This document shows, piece after piece, positions 48,347-61,117 of a DNA stretch of 64,000 nt. The stretch is from assembly GCF_001039355.2 (NCBI RefSeq), contig NW_019775499.1:39419-103418 (forward strand), in the 5' to 3' direction. Made by a program: the position numbers and the translations under genes. This DNA comes from Lingula anatina (taxonomy: Eukaryota; Brachiopoda; Lingulata; Lingulida; Lingulidae). The notes under the pieces are model-generated. The model did not search any database and was not told the origin of the DNA. It was given only the letters and a program-made list of their open reading frames with translations. Each line of letters begins with the position of its first letter. Position 1 is the stretch's first letter.

Positions 48347-51300
48347 AACTGACCAGTTTAAACTATATGTCTAAACAATACTTGTATAACCAAATACAGC
48401 TGTAGGAAAGGATGCAGAGATAAGAGTGATTAGTATGATGCAAACTGGCACACATATGAACCAAGTCCAATGAAATCACTTTGTGCAGGATGACATGGGA
48501 TTTTACCGGGAAGTAATATTAGTATTGTATGTTCAGCTACTTAGAATCACTTTTCTCATGGTCATAGTTTGGTTTGAGGCAGACCAGACTCTTGTCTTAT
48601 CTGGAATTTCTCCAGGTTATTTATACTGGTATGGACCCCAAACGGTCCAAATCCCCTGAAAGGGGATGGTTTTGGGTAATGTGGCCCATTTTTGTTCTCC
48701 CTCCCCCTCCCCCTTTCTTTGGTGGTGGTGGGGATGGGAGGGTCTACAGTATTCAACAGAGATTAAGCTTTTTAGCAGAGAACTTGGCAAATGCAGCCCA
48801 GCTAGCAGTGAAAGAACGAAAGACGGCCATAATGTTAATTTCAGTGTCACACCTAACGCAGAGCTACCCTTGTCCATGTGGCTTCACATGTAATACAATC
48901 TTCCAGTGAACCACATGGAACAGGTATAGCGGGAATGGACAAGTGAACACAATTGTAATTAGATTGAATATATTTATAAGGAATTAGAATGTTGGTAAAC
49001 TGTCATCATACCAAAGTTTTCTGTATTTTTACGAGTGCATTACAACTGGTGCACATTTTAGCATGGGATATTAATGTGCTCCATTTCATCTTCTATGCAT
49101 TATGTTTTATTATGTCATATATGTAGGTTTTGTGATACCATAGATAGTAAATCAAATATTAAAGGTCATGGATACTTAGATAAGTTTTACCTCATTTAAA
49201 CAAGCAAAAAACTTTTGAGTGGATATTTTCATATGCAGAAGCCTTGGTCTGTATATTTTCTGAACTCCATTGTCTTTTTATGACAGTAACACACTCATAT
49301 CTTAATTTGTTGCTTGCAGCATACTCATTTATACAGACAGAAACTGCAAGTTTACCTCAAATTTCATTGAGGTTAACTAAAAAAAAAATTAGATGCATTC
49401 AAAATGAATGAGAATTTAAAAACAGGGCAACTTCACTACTTTTCCAGTACAAAATTGTCCCAAATTCCATTGCTTAACTTTTTTGTCTGTCAGCTGCACT
49501 GATATGGAATGGCATACTGTTCTTACTATAAATGATAACAAGTTGGTGGTTTTTTACTCATTTTCAAATTTTAGTTACTTTCAACCCTCTGGTAACTTGA
49601 TTGGCTGTATTGTCTGTATACTTGCCAGCTTTGCTATCTATATAAGAACTTCAAGATTTAATACACATTGCATATTCACAATCCTATGTCACATTTTGCT
49701 GTTGCCTCAAATTGCAGAGAATTTTGACCTTGACCTTGCTGGCAAGTTGTCAGGGACATGGAAGGGTATGCTTTGTCTCCAGACATTCCTGGAAGTTCTC
49801 TAGGCTAAATGTATCCCTTTTAAGCATTATGATCATTTGGATATAAAATGTGTTCCCACCTTGATTTAGAAATATGTATTCTTTGTTGTAACTATTTTCT
49901 TTTTCTTATAATAGTAGTAGGTGACAAAGCTTTTGCTTGATCCTTACATTACTTGTAGGTAACAGATAATGCAAATAGATATTAGGTATTTTAATCATAT
50001 CTCATAAAATAAAATCTCTATTTGATTGTGCTCAGTTATGGAAATTAGGCATTACATGGATAAATTCTGAAAAAAGTAGAGCATTGCGATAGAAATTATT
50101 TAAGTGCATCTTTTTCAAGAATTGTGTACATAATATTAGCTTTTAGCTAGAACATCGACCATGGCCTTCAAATCCACTAGGGAATTATAGGTTAATTTGT
50201 CTTAAGCCAATAAAATTGACCAACACAGTATAAAAACAATTAAATGTATTTCTTAGTTATTCCTTGTTTGATCCAAGCTATTAATTTAATTGAATGATTT
50301 TATGATGTTCCATATCTACAAAAAATTGACACTGTGATTATTATCACTTCTGTTGTTTTAAAAACATTCAGATATTTTGCCAAATTTAGAAATAAATTCA
50401 CATGTATACATAAATAACTACACCAAATTAAAATTTACATTACCATTACCACCACCAGTGTACTGTTACTGATTCAGAAGTAACTGCTAACATTCCAGGT
50501 TTTCTATACTTGGCATATATGTATCAGATTGGCCACTTTACCACTATAAAAACTAAAGCAATCTTGTTCCAGTTAAGCATCATCTTTTTACTGCACATGT
50601 GTATAGTAATATAAAATATTTCCCAGGTATTAATGCATCTGTAAAAGGACACAGTTTGTGTACTACAGAATGATCTCTACACCATCAACATAATTCGTCT
50701 TTGTAGAATTTAGAGGTAGGTAACCCCTGAATGGCATCTAACTTCTAAGAAACATTCTCTTAACCATACTGCAGCCATTATAATAGAAATGATCAAATGC
50801 TGACAATTCAGAAAGGTAATATCACAGATAAGAACTGATCATTTCATTCAATACATCACATGCAATGTGACTTACAACTTTATAATCACAGCTGCAGCTT
50901 TCCATCTTTGTACAGCCAAATGCAATACAGGAACTTCTCTGCAAATTTTCTTATTTAAGAAATTGTGAGTATGCAGCATTGTGTACTGTGTCAGTGCTAA
51001 GGGTCTACAGCCAAATTCCTTTTACTGCCCTTGTGTGATAAAGGCCTAAAATCAAGGCCGAGGTATTCAGGTCTGTGTTATACTTGAACCCGAAAGACTG
51101 TCTGTTGTGAAGTAGTGTACCCTGCTCAATTTTAATCTAAACTGAAACAATCAAAACAGTTCTATGAAAGACCAGTCGTCACTCCTCCTCCCCCCCCCCC
51201 CCCCCCCCCCCATATGTTTTGTAAACCGAATTGTGACATAGTGCACTACTCTTGTGAAGAACCAGTTATCTAAAAACAGACTTGCACTAAGTTTGTGACA

Positions 51301-51380
51301 AATGTCCCTGCTTTGAAATCGGTAATAGGCATTGGTGTACACTGCACATATTCAGTATGTATTGACCTAGAGGTATTAAT
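48347..51380. other. CSK 3' UTR and convergent interval to ENTPD
   Basis: About 3 kb between the CSK stop and the ENTPD stop codons, which face each other. It should hold both 3' UTRs. It is AT-rich with several AATAAA-type sequences, a purine/pyrimidine-biased segment near 48690-48740 and a 22-base C run at 51190-51211. Open frames such as 49483-49803 have no protein character. No gene seen. Confidence 0.5.
51190..51211. repeat. C homopolymer (22 bases)
   Basis: Unbroken C run just beyond the ENTPD stop codon, in its presumed 3' UTR, where it reads as G. Length is likely to be error-prone. Confidence 0.85.
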
Positions 51381-54300
51381 TCAGCTATCAGGCATAGCAG
51401 GCAGCACTTTCACTCCCATCTCCATTTCATCCTCCTCGGTCATAAAATACGCCATACTGGGGATACTGCGTAGGTACTCGGCATGCGACTCGGAGGGTAA
51501 GGGTCGTCCTCTCATCCTGTTGAGGCGAACCCAGTACAGAAGTATGGCAATGATAACAACAGCTATGCAGAACCAGGGTAGGAAAGTCATGTAAAATGGT
51601 TGATCAACCCAAGGCGGGCGAAAATGCTGATAGAATACTTTTTCCACTTCTCTGAAAATTTTAAATAATGAAATTGCTTACCTTACACGTATGTAAAGAG
51701 TTGGTGGCAAAATAGCTGATTCGTTTAAAAATACTGGAAACATATGCAGTCTATTAAAATCACTGATGAACCTAAGCAATATTATTCCTCAAAGATACTT
51801 TTTAATTTTCTGAGCACTGTAATAAGTACACTTATGAATTCATATAATTTTACAAATGATCATAAGAAGAGATGATTCAATGTTTTTTTCTTTTTATAAT
51901 TATTATTTTCATTTAGTTACTTTAATTTACTTTTTTTGCAAATAACGAAGTCTTTCTAGTCTTAGTTTCTAAAAGTTACTAATGCTTGAAGCATCTGAGA
52001 AAATAGAATCCCTCTAAAACACAGTGAACCTTTCCGACCAAATGTGCTAAATTAGTTGAAGAAAGTGTAAAATTCATTCTACGCACCTGAGTGGTAAATA
52101 CCTTATCCTAAACAGCAGAGCACCTAGTGTCCACTGCACATCTTTATCATAAACTACTTGAGCTGAGCGGAAATGTTTGTACGTCTTTGGAAACTTGAAG
52201 CCCACATGTAAAGTTGTACTCATCCATGCCGACTTGAAACACTGGGTCCTGCAAAATTCATTTAGAAAAATGAAGCAAATCAGGATATCCGACTCTGCTT
52301 TTCATTATGAAGGGAATGGTTCACCGAGTTGTTGCTGAAGGTATCATATTTTTTTCACAGAAACAATGTCTTGTAGAATTTTTTCTTCTCTGGAATTGCA
52401 TATTCAGTTAATGCTTATATCACACGAAAAATCCTAATCAGTATGCATGCCATGTGGGTATATGCTTTCAATTAATCTGAAAACCACTCGTTCTTAATTA
52501 ATAAAATATTAAAGGGGCAACAGATGGATGTAAAATATCGACTACAGCAACTTAATATGTATGGCTGGTGCCACTTTAATAAAGGGAACCGGAGAAGATC
52601 AGCATTGGTCAGAATTGTGCCGGAAGTGACGTGCAGTGGTGTTAGAAACGAAGCTGAGTGGTCATTTTAACATAGAGGTGAACGGCAGTGAAGATGGGTT
52701 GTCGGAGGAAAAAGAAGTTTTCTAAACAACATGGTAAGATAACTCTCTTTTTTTTACGCATTTTGGGCAGAGAAAACTTGTAGAAATAATAAATGCATGA
52801 TATGAAAACGTGACACGGAACTTGAAGGTGCAAAATCGTGCTTAATTGGCGGTCAACTTGTTTAGAAATAAATGCTGCGTCGACCGCCAGCGCGACAAAA
52901 AGCGTAAAGGGGAAATAATTCCCGGGAGTCTATAAATCGTTGTCATGTGGAAATTNGATAATATTTTAGTTCAGATTGGGTTTCGGCATAAAAAATTCTC
53001 CTCTATGCATTTTCACTTCTCTGAGTTATTTCTTTTCATTTAAGTTAACAAATACCTTAATCGTTCATCATCTGCTTTAGGATAGTAGTTCTGTTTTTTG
53101 AAATCTAATATCTTCTTCCAAGATAAGGCACAGTAGTCCTAAAATATTAAACATGACCTAGAATTAAAATATGGGCCAGACCTAAAATAATAAACATGAC
53201 CTTGGATTAAAATGTGGGCAAAGGTACAGATTTAAAAACCATCCATACAGGCACTACTCATTACCATGCTTTTGAAGTTTCTTCTAATTATAAAGTCAAA
53301 TAATTTGTGGCATATAAGTGGCATATTTTCAAATAGCTTTTATATTGATAGCAATTAAATAAGTCAAATTTTACACTTAGCAACCCAGCTAAATTGTAAG
53401 TTAATCAATTTATCATGTTAATAATTTTTAACACTGACTAAAAAGAACCTTTCATAGTGTTCAGCCTTATAAGGCTTGGATAAACAAAACTGTTCAAGAT
53501 AACAGCATTTAATCAATACATTAATATAGAAATATATAGTTATGCTTATGTGGAAAAGGAATACTGAAAGGTTTTTCTTTTCCCATTTAAATTGTAATAC
53601 AGAAAATTTCCAGAAAAAAATGCCAAGTTCTAAGATGTATCTCTATTGAATTTATTAAGGACAGACATGAAATTTAATTAAATGAGTGTCCTCATATCAG
53701 TGTTGTTTGATGTCAATGTTATAAAATCCAAATATGATTACAGAAACAGCAAAAGCATAATTAATAATAGATAAGTTTATCTTTAACACGCTATACTGCA
53801 CCCTCTTACCTTGGCTGCTTTTTCAAATCTATAGTAGTCGTATTTTCCTCCAAGTCTCAACACATCATCAGATGAGTACCAAAACTCAGAGAAACCATAG
53901 AACTCACTGTTGTAAAAGTTAATTGGTGGCTGGTATATGCCATTAATAGAACAAGGCTCCTTGACACAGTGAGCCGTAAGGTTAAGTAATGGTATCACAG
54001 CAGGTTTGCAAGCTGTATAGTTTCCTGTTCCCAGGAAATGATACGAGGTCCCATTTACACTGTAAGTTTCAGACAAATCGAATGGTCTGCAGGGATCCAA
54101 AATGGGTGCTATTGGTGAGTTTTTATAAAAACTGAAAAAAAGAGTAAGTAAATCTTTTGAAATCTAGAGTTCACACAGGGTTACGCACATGAATGCACAG
54201 AAACAATTTGACCAGCCTGAGAAACTTTCTGAAAGGGGAAATATTTCAAAGGCAAAGAATTTTCCATTTTTCAGTCACAATTTTAGTATTATTAATAAGC

Positions 54301-57300
54301 TATAAGATGCTGCAAATACTGGCACATCTTCAAATGAATACAATTTCATCTCTTAAATACCAGTCATTCTTCACAGCAAGTAAAGCAAAATTCACCTAAA
54401 CTGTCTGCTATCACCATTTTATCCGTAATAATCTCAAATTCTACAGCATATTGATTAAATCAAGATTCTATCCAATTTTCAGACTAAAAAAATCCATACC
54501 TGGTGAGATTCCGCCTCTTTGCAATGTCTACAATTACTTTGTGATATCTGTCTCTGGCAGCATTAGCACCATAGCCTAGAAATGTAGTGACATACGTCCT
54601 GTAGTTGTGATCCAGGTCCGTCTTTCTACATCCTAGATTAAACTCTGAGATCAAGGTTTTTGCAATCTCCTCCTGAAACATTAATATGTATTTATTACAG
54701 ATCATTTTTATTAATTAGAGATTTCCAACCAAGTGTGCTCCTTTCTTTTGTCTGACATATCCTTGTAAACTGGTAAACTGGTGGACCAATTTAAATTGTT
54801 TGAACACCTCAAAATGAGGTGATATTGTTAGATGCTAGCTAGACTGGAGGTTGGTCTCAACAAAGGCAAAAATATATCACATGCAAAACTTAAAACTCAT
54901 TTTTTTATCTTAAAAAAACCTAATTAAGTGGAATAGAAAAGTTTCCTTATATCCTCTTTTTTCGTCCTACATCATTTCAACATGCAACTTATGAAATAAT
55001 AATTTCAACAATATCGTGCCATGCATTATAAAATAAGTCTGGTATGTATAATTGAATGCCCACACACTATTCCCCATTAAGAACACACCTAGTAACAAAC
55101 ATTCACCCTTCTAAATACAAACTAATACATAATTCCTTCACCTTTTGAAGTGATTTCCTTTGATAAACAAATGACTTTAACCAGATCCACTGATTTCTAC
55201 CAGATTTCTTTGAATACCCTTCTCAAGATACACACAACAAATCCTAACACATCAAATCAGTAAAACTTCTACCTTTTATTGTAATTCTTAAAAAAACATC
55301 ACATTTTACTATTACCAAAGAAAAAGAAAGAAGCAAAGAGAACCCATAGGGAATAATAACCTTTGGAGAGTCAAATCTTACAGATTTGGGAACTTCATAG
55401 GCAATCTGCATGGAGCCCCCTCCCATGTCCATCATGCCTACTGTTCTCTTCCTGACATGAGGGCCAGAGCTGGCCTTGGCACCAGGGGGGTCCACAGCTA
55501 TCAGGGGGTCATCTGGAACATTAATTATAAAACTCTGCATGAAATAAAACTGAGGTTATCAATGCAGGAAAAACTGATTTAAAAAATATGCAGAAATCAA
55601 AATTGTTACCGTATGCGACAAGATGAGCCTTACATGGTGTTAAGAGTAAATGGTCGGAAAAGTTGGGGGGAGGGGGTGGGTACTTGCAAGTTGATACGAG
55701 ATTGCATAAATATGGTGGGGTCAAGTTGTAAAAAGCAGATGTGCATATACTAAAAGTTTAAAAAGAACCCATGCTCTTGTGGGTAGCCAGTGAAGTTGTT
55801 TGAGAAAAGGGGTAATGCGACCGTTGCCAGATGTGCAGGTACCGGTAAGAAGTCAAGCAGAGATTTTTTTTAATACGTTGCAGACGTTTTACTTTTTCTT
55901 GTCGACATCCACAAAGAAGAGAATTGCAGTAGTCAAGTTGAGCATTAAGAATAGTAGCAGTGGGGGAGTCACTTAGATGGTTTCTCAATGAAGCTTTGTT
56001 TCTGACATGAAACATGCATGATTTAGAAATGTGGAATATTTGTTTGTCCTTAGACAGAAAGGTGTCCATATATACACCAAGATTTTTGCTTGAGAAGAAG
56101 TAATTTGACCACACTTTCACCAATCTTAGCACTGAGGATTTCTGCAGTGTGATTGTTGTGAGGCTATGTGATAACCAAGAATTGTTAGGCTGTCATTTAT
56201 CATTAGTTTGTTCTTTACCATCCAGGCCCTGAGCATGGAAATACAGTTTTTCATTTTCATTAAGGAAATTTCAGGATTCTTGATGCAGGGAGTATACAGT
56301 TGAGTAACAAAGAACGAGTATTTACAACAAGAAATCCTATATCATTGTCATTAAGCAAACTTGTGTGCGTACCATCTTCCCCATGTTCAAATCTTCCCAA
56401 GATGTAATTAATTGCAATCCATGCATACACCCCCTCTTCTTTTCCAGAGATTACTCCAATTTGATCAGCTGCAAACTGGAAGTTGAAAAATATTGGGATA
56501 TCCGTACGGAGGGCTTCTAAGATGGCATCTTGCTGGCTGAAATATTTAATAGATACCCATATATTTGTTTCCGTGAACATGAGACATTAGTGTCTGCTTA
56601 TATTTATAATTCAAATCAAACTCATCAGACATTCACATCACACACAATCCAGCGGGTGTAATGTATAGACTTAAATATCAATAATAGTTATTGAGGATTT
56701 AATAGACTTAACAACCATTCCTCTTTCCATATTGTAACATTTATGCTATATTGATTTCTGATATTTGAACAATAAAATATGAAAAATGCTCTATACTTCA
56801 ATAACAATTTTTATGAGTGTAGCTTCCACGTAGTGTCCTTAAGTTTAATGGTTGGTGCTAGAGCTTGACATTCAGTATTGAAACCTATGTGGCAGTATTT
56901 TTGTCAATGAGATTATATGAAATACAAATAAATAAATAAATAAATAAATGTAATTAATAAAAAACACTCACTGACCATTTCTAGCCATTGTTACAAATGT
57001 CTTTAACACATCATCATAAAGCTATCAAATGAAAACCTGACTAAATAATGGTCTTACCTCTGTGGTAACATTCTCATTCCAGCTGTAGCTAAAATATACA
57101 AAGGTGTTTCTTTGTGTTTGTCTTTTGGCACATGTTTTGCTGCATACTCCAATAGAGGTCGTAGGTATTCACTAGCTTTAGAAGGGGTCTTACCAAATGT
57201 TGACAGACCTAGTGAAATTGAAACAACAAGGATGGAGCAAAAAAAAAAAAAAAAAAAATTCTAATGTTTCTTTGGCATTTCAGCATTTGATTATATTGTT

Positions 57301-58513
57301 TCAAATGATTTTTAGCATATCATTAATTGCACATTGCATTCAAGTATTCTATGGGAATGCCTAGTATCTCAACTAAACATGCCATGTTGGCCTATTTTCC
57401 CCAATAAATAACAGTAACTGTTATTAATAAATCAAATTGGCTTTCTATTAGCATGTACATTTACACTCTTTGTAAGTATATTATATTTCATTAACAAGAG
57501 ATAAATTGGTCTTTGGCAAAAATACAAATATAAACATTATTTTGTTTAGTTATTTAGACCAATAAATATTAGGTGGTAAAAAGGATTTATTCGGAATCTT
57601 AAAAAAGGGAAATATGTGTTATTATACAAAATTCTTTAAATGTAAGGAATAAAAAAGAAAAGAATGAATAAAAATAGAATGAAAATTCAAAAGAATATTT
57701 TATCTACATAAACTGAAAAAACAGACTGAAGATCTCACATTACCTGGCGTAATTTTCTTTGACACAGGCTTCTTGTCCTCATCCACCATAGGATTTATTT
57801 TGAGCAGTTCCCTTGGATTCCCCGAATGTTGTGGCCACACATATACATACACCCTGGACCCACTGCTTCCACAGTCAAAAACCACCCCATAATGTAAACT
57901 GTTATCTTGAACATTAGTAACGGCGGTATAGTGGTCAGTTCTTGGCCTGGGAGGTGCATGGTTTAGTAATGCTCTCTCATGCCTCTGAATGCTGTAGTTT
58001 TGTATAACAGTTATGATGATTATGATGACACACACACATGGTACTAATGCCAGTAATATCTTGGAGGTGCATCCATTCATCTGAGCAAAGCAACTCCATT
58101 TTGATGATGTACCTGGGCATCTTATGCTGATCCTTGAAGAGAGGGAGAAGAAAAAAGAAACAGTTATTAACCTATATGCAAGGTTGTTGTAAGTTATCAT
58201 CTCTAATATTGATTGCTATTAATATTGCACACTTTAAAAAATAATGACCAATAATGCCTCAGTAGATCTTTATCTTGAATTCTGATGTTGGCATCATGAT
58301 AGGCAAACAAAAGAGTATATTTTTTTAATTACTAGTAATCAATTAAAAAAAGAACGAAAAGATAATAAATAATAACAAATAAATAAAATTAAGGAAAATT
58401 ATACTATAGCATGAAGAAATTTGCAACTACCTTGATCTAAAAAAAAAAAAAAAATTCTACGTCTGCAAATGTTAAGTTGGAATAATAATAATACATGTAT
58501 TTTACCTGGCCAT
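51381..58513 (-). CDS. ENTPD7: Ectonucleoside triphosphate diphosphohydrolase 4/7-like (intracellular apyrase), complete
   Basis: Membrane-bound GDA1/CD39 enzyme that hydrolyses nucleoside tri- and diphosphates in the lumen of Golgi, lysosomal or vesicular compartments. Exons in order: 58506-58513, 57744-58132, 57058-57208, 56326-56536, 55361-55534, 54500-54672, 53810-54131, 53056-53138, 52087-52248, 51381-51651; 1944 bases, about 647 residues (human ENTPD4 and 7: 616 and 604). The eight-base first exon gives the start MAR|IS, as in ENTPD7. Membrane helices lie at residues 28-46 and about 580-599. Apyrase regions: VFDCGSSGSR (88-97), LATAGMRM (exon 3), ISGKEEGVYAW (212-222), MMDMGGGSMQIAYEV (from 287) and YGFSEFWY. 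Downstream QCFKSAW, VQWTLGALLF and YLPLR match this subfamily. Between apyrase regions 3 and 4 a longer loop is encoded. The exon 5 donor (GTTATT) is weak, and its acceptor could instead be at 55549, adding five residues. ENTPD4 or a common ortholog of both is equally possible. Confidence 0.94.
52600..52960 (+). promoter_or_regulatory. Promoter-like island with a possible first exon, inside ENTPD intron 9
   Basis: An ETS-like CCGGAAGTGACG at about 52620 is followed by a 5' UTR-like stretch and ATG at 52694. A short basic frame (MGCRRKKKFSKQH) then runs into GTAAGA at 52734. Downstream are several CG dinucleotides and a lone N at 52957. No second exon was found on this strand. It could be an antisense or nested gene start, or foreign sequence in the assembly. 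Confidence 0.35.
55750..56132 (-). pseudogene. LINE reverse-transcriptase remnant (CR1/L2-type)
   Basis: On the minus strand a frame contains NLGVYMD, ISKSCMFHVRN, RNHLSDS, LDYCNSLL and KRLQRI, the conserved end of the reverse transcriptase of non-LTR retrotransposons of the CR1/L2/Rex kind. A neighbouring frame continues with ITPFLKQLHWLP, the next hallmark, so there is at least one frameshift. The nuclease domain and most of the RT are absent. It lies in ENTPD intron 4, same strand as the gene, and is dead. Confidence 0.8.
56925..56950. repeat. (AATA)n microsatellite
   Basis: About six tetranucleotide units in ENTPD intron 3. Confidence 0.85.
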
Positions 58514-59120
58514 ATGGTTTAAAGGATCTCGTTCTGCCCGCCTTTGCATACACTTCTTGCAAATAAGCACTGATGATATATTGCACACATTTAATATGAA
58601 AATAAATCTACCGCTGAACTAAAAGAAAACAAAAGTATATAAAATCATATTCCAAACTCGATAAAAATTTATGAAGTCAAAAACGAGGCCGCGAACACGC
58701 AACGCCAACGAATTAAGTGTGTCGCTCATCAATAACAGTTCCACTTCATACAAAGTATCGTGGCTCGATCTATTATTCGTGCCAGTTCCCATTACTTTAA
58801 TACGGGTGCTAATGCGGCACACAAGACTCAGGTTGACGTGGCCGCAAACCACACCGGAAGTGATTTCCTGACAGCAGCCGTAAAACGGTACAACCTGTTT
58901 TCTTTTGCAACATATCTTTTGGCCTAAACGTTTTAAAATACGTCTAACAAAAAAACTGTCAATATTAGAAATATAACAGTAAGTTTTATGGACTCGTAGA
59001 TCGATGCCCAAAAGTATATAAATGTTTATATCTAGCAAATATTTACCGATTTCATCAACTGTACTTAGGTACTTTGAAACTCAGACCTACCCTCAAGCCA
59101 CGGAAAAGAACGGGCGCGAC
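58514..59120. promoter_or_regulatory. Shared divergent promoter interval of ENTPD and BNIP1
   Basis: 607 bases separate the two start codons, which point away from each other, so the interval must hold both 5' UTRs and probably both promoters. CG dinucleotides are much denser than in the rest of the window between about 58680 and 59130. An ACCGGAAGTG motif at 58853-58862 fits the ETS/GABP element typical of bidirectional housekeeping promoters. No TATA box seen. A 139-codon minus frame here is not convincing as a protein. Confidence 0.65.
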
Positions 59121-61117
59121 ATGGCTCTACCCGTGAAGATGTGCCAGCAAGATGTAGTGAAGCTGGACCTTCAAGCAAAAGCAGCTATTCAGGTAAGATG
59201 ATAACGGAGCCATAACATGCAGCATGCTTGATGACATCTTTAACCAAAACGAACTGGATTCTTCTTTTGACTGGTCTAAACGGTTCTTCTGCTGCTCTGG
59301 TACACGTACCAGTCAGTACTAATTAGCACTAGCACAACTGCAAGTGGAGGTACTCCCAAAAATTAACCGTTCAGTTCGCACACATCTAAATGATTGAAGA
59401 AATGCATATTTTCAGGATATTCGAGAATTTGATGGCCCGCTTGAAGCACTAAGTGATCTCAACCTGAAGGCAAGGGGAAAGATAAATGGGTTGCGAGAAA
59501 AAATTGAGGTAAGTACCGTGTTTACATTAAGGCAAAACAACATTATTTGATATGTGTACACTCTCAGTGATGAATATTTTTATGTCACTTTTTAAATTTC
59601 TTTAGTCAGCAATTTTGCTTTTTTTTATTCACTTGGGTGCTTTTGGTAATCATAACTGACTGAAAAAACCAAACAGCTGACTCTTTAATTGGCCTATAAT
59701 GGTAAAGATTATGAACATGAGGTCAGTTTATATTTTAGGAACTTGAAAAGCTAGCACTGGAACAGGATAAGGAATCAGACAAGCAATATATATTGAATGA
59801 TGTAGAAAAACACAGGACACAGTTGGCAAGGTGAGATTTGCTGAATGGAAATTGGTTATTTCATTTGTTCAATACAAAAAGACTCATTGCTTGCTGTAGT
59901 TAAAGGGACCATAAGTTACAATCTAGGAACTGTATTTATGTAATTAATTTGAATCCTGCAAATTAAGTTTCATTCTTTCCTTTTGAATATAACTTTTGAA
60001 AATGGCCTTTTTGTCTTTTTGATATCAAGTGAGGAAAATCTAAGATTTTCTTGAGTAATAAATATGTATGGCATTGGATAAAAGAAACATGGTATCAGAG
60101 ACACACTTTGATTTTAAAGACAGCAAGAAATTAAAAGAAAAATTCAATATTGTCTTTATAACATAGCACACAGAATGCATTACGCAAAGCATACTTAGCT
60201 TCACAGATAACTTTGGAGAAGAAAGAAAAAGAGCAGCTTATGCAAGGCGGAGCTGAAATGAGGCAGAGGTAATGTTGTTTTATCACTGATTTGTACATTT
60301 TTGTTATTCCTTCCATGAATTCACAAAGAGCATCCAAAAATATTAATGAATGGATATTTCTGGATTCCTGATTTATGTAATCTTTAAGATGTTCACTGTT
60401 GGTATTTAGGATTCTAACAGTAGTACAGTATTTCAGGAAGCACCTGGGCAGACAGGGCTTAGTCAAGGCTAGCAGCAATGTGACAGAGAGCCTGATGAGC
60501 CTCAGTAGACTCATGGCAACCCAAGTACAGCACAGTGAACAGACCATGGCCACTTTAGGTAGGCTTACTTATAGTTCCTCCAAGTGTCAAAGGCATTTAA
60601 ATGTACTTCCAGCTGTATTTAGAAATATGCAGTCTTATGCTAGAGAGGATTATGTCAGTTTTTGTCAGTGCTGTTCAAGATAATAAATTTTATAAGTTTA
60701 ATAAGTTTTTTACCATCTTTTTTGTGATATTTAAGTTTGAACAGTTGTCTTTTTTGAAAGCTGAAGACCATATTTTTGTTATTCCTTAAACTATGTACCT
60801 GTAACCACATGGTATTCTCTTGCATTTATCAGCTGTGTTGGTGATATAAAATTAAAATAAATTTTTTTTCAGAAACTTCTTCAAGGACAATCACAGACAC
60901 TCATGAAGAGTTTAAGAACATGGGTGGACACATCACAGCCTCACGAAAACTGCTCACCAAGTACAACAGGAGGGAAATGACTGACAAACTCCTCATATTC
61001 CTGGCTCTTGTCTTCTTCTTTGCTACAGTGCTTTACATTGTGAAAAGGAGAATATTTTCTGCTGGAGTGGATACTCCTATACACACTGAAGTTCCTTCAG
61101 TTAACCAGGCAGCATGA
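59121..61117 (+). CDS. BNIP1: Vesicle transport protein SEC20 (BNIP1), complete
   Basis: ER-resident Qb-type SNARE used in Golgi-to-ER retrograde fusion with syntaxin 18, USE1 and SEC22b; in vertebrates also a BCL2-binding BH3 protein. Exons: 59121-59192, 59416-59508, 59739-59830, 60167-60268, 60437-60558, 60873-61117; 726 bases, 241 residues (human 228). The N-terminal helical region has DIREFDGPLEALSDLN and LEKLALEQDKESDKQ; the segment LEALSDLNLKARGKINGL is where the BH3-like sequence of the family lies. The SNARE region runs from about residue 130, with SRTITDTHEEFKNMGGHI and KLLTKYNRREMTDK, followed by the tail anchor at residues 200-217. After the anchor come 24 luminal residues (KRRIFSAG...NQAA), longer than the human tail. 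An AATAAA at 61588-61593 is a good candidate poly(A) signal. It shares its promoter interval with ENTPD. Confidence 0.96.

Noticed and set aside
49483-49803. 106-codon open frame after CSK
   Set aside because: Lies in the presumed 3' UTR, has no splice partners, domain or protein-like pattern I could recognise.
58619-59038. 139-codon minus frame in the ENTPD/BNIP1 promoter interval
   Set aside because: Overlaps the divergent promoter, lacks recognisable motifs, and the ENTPD start exon is better explained at 58513.
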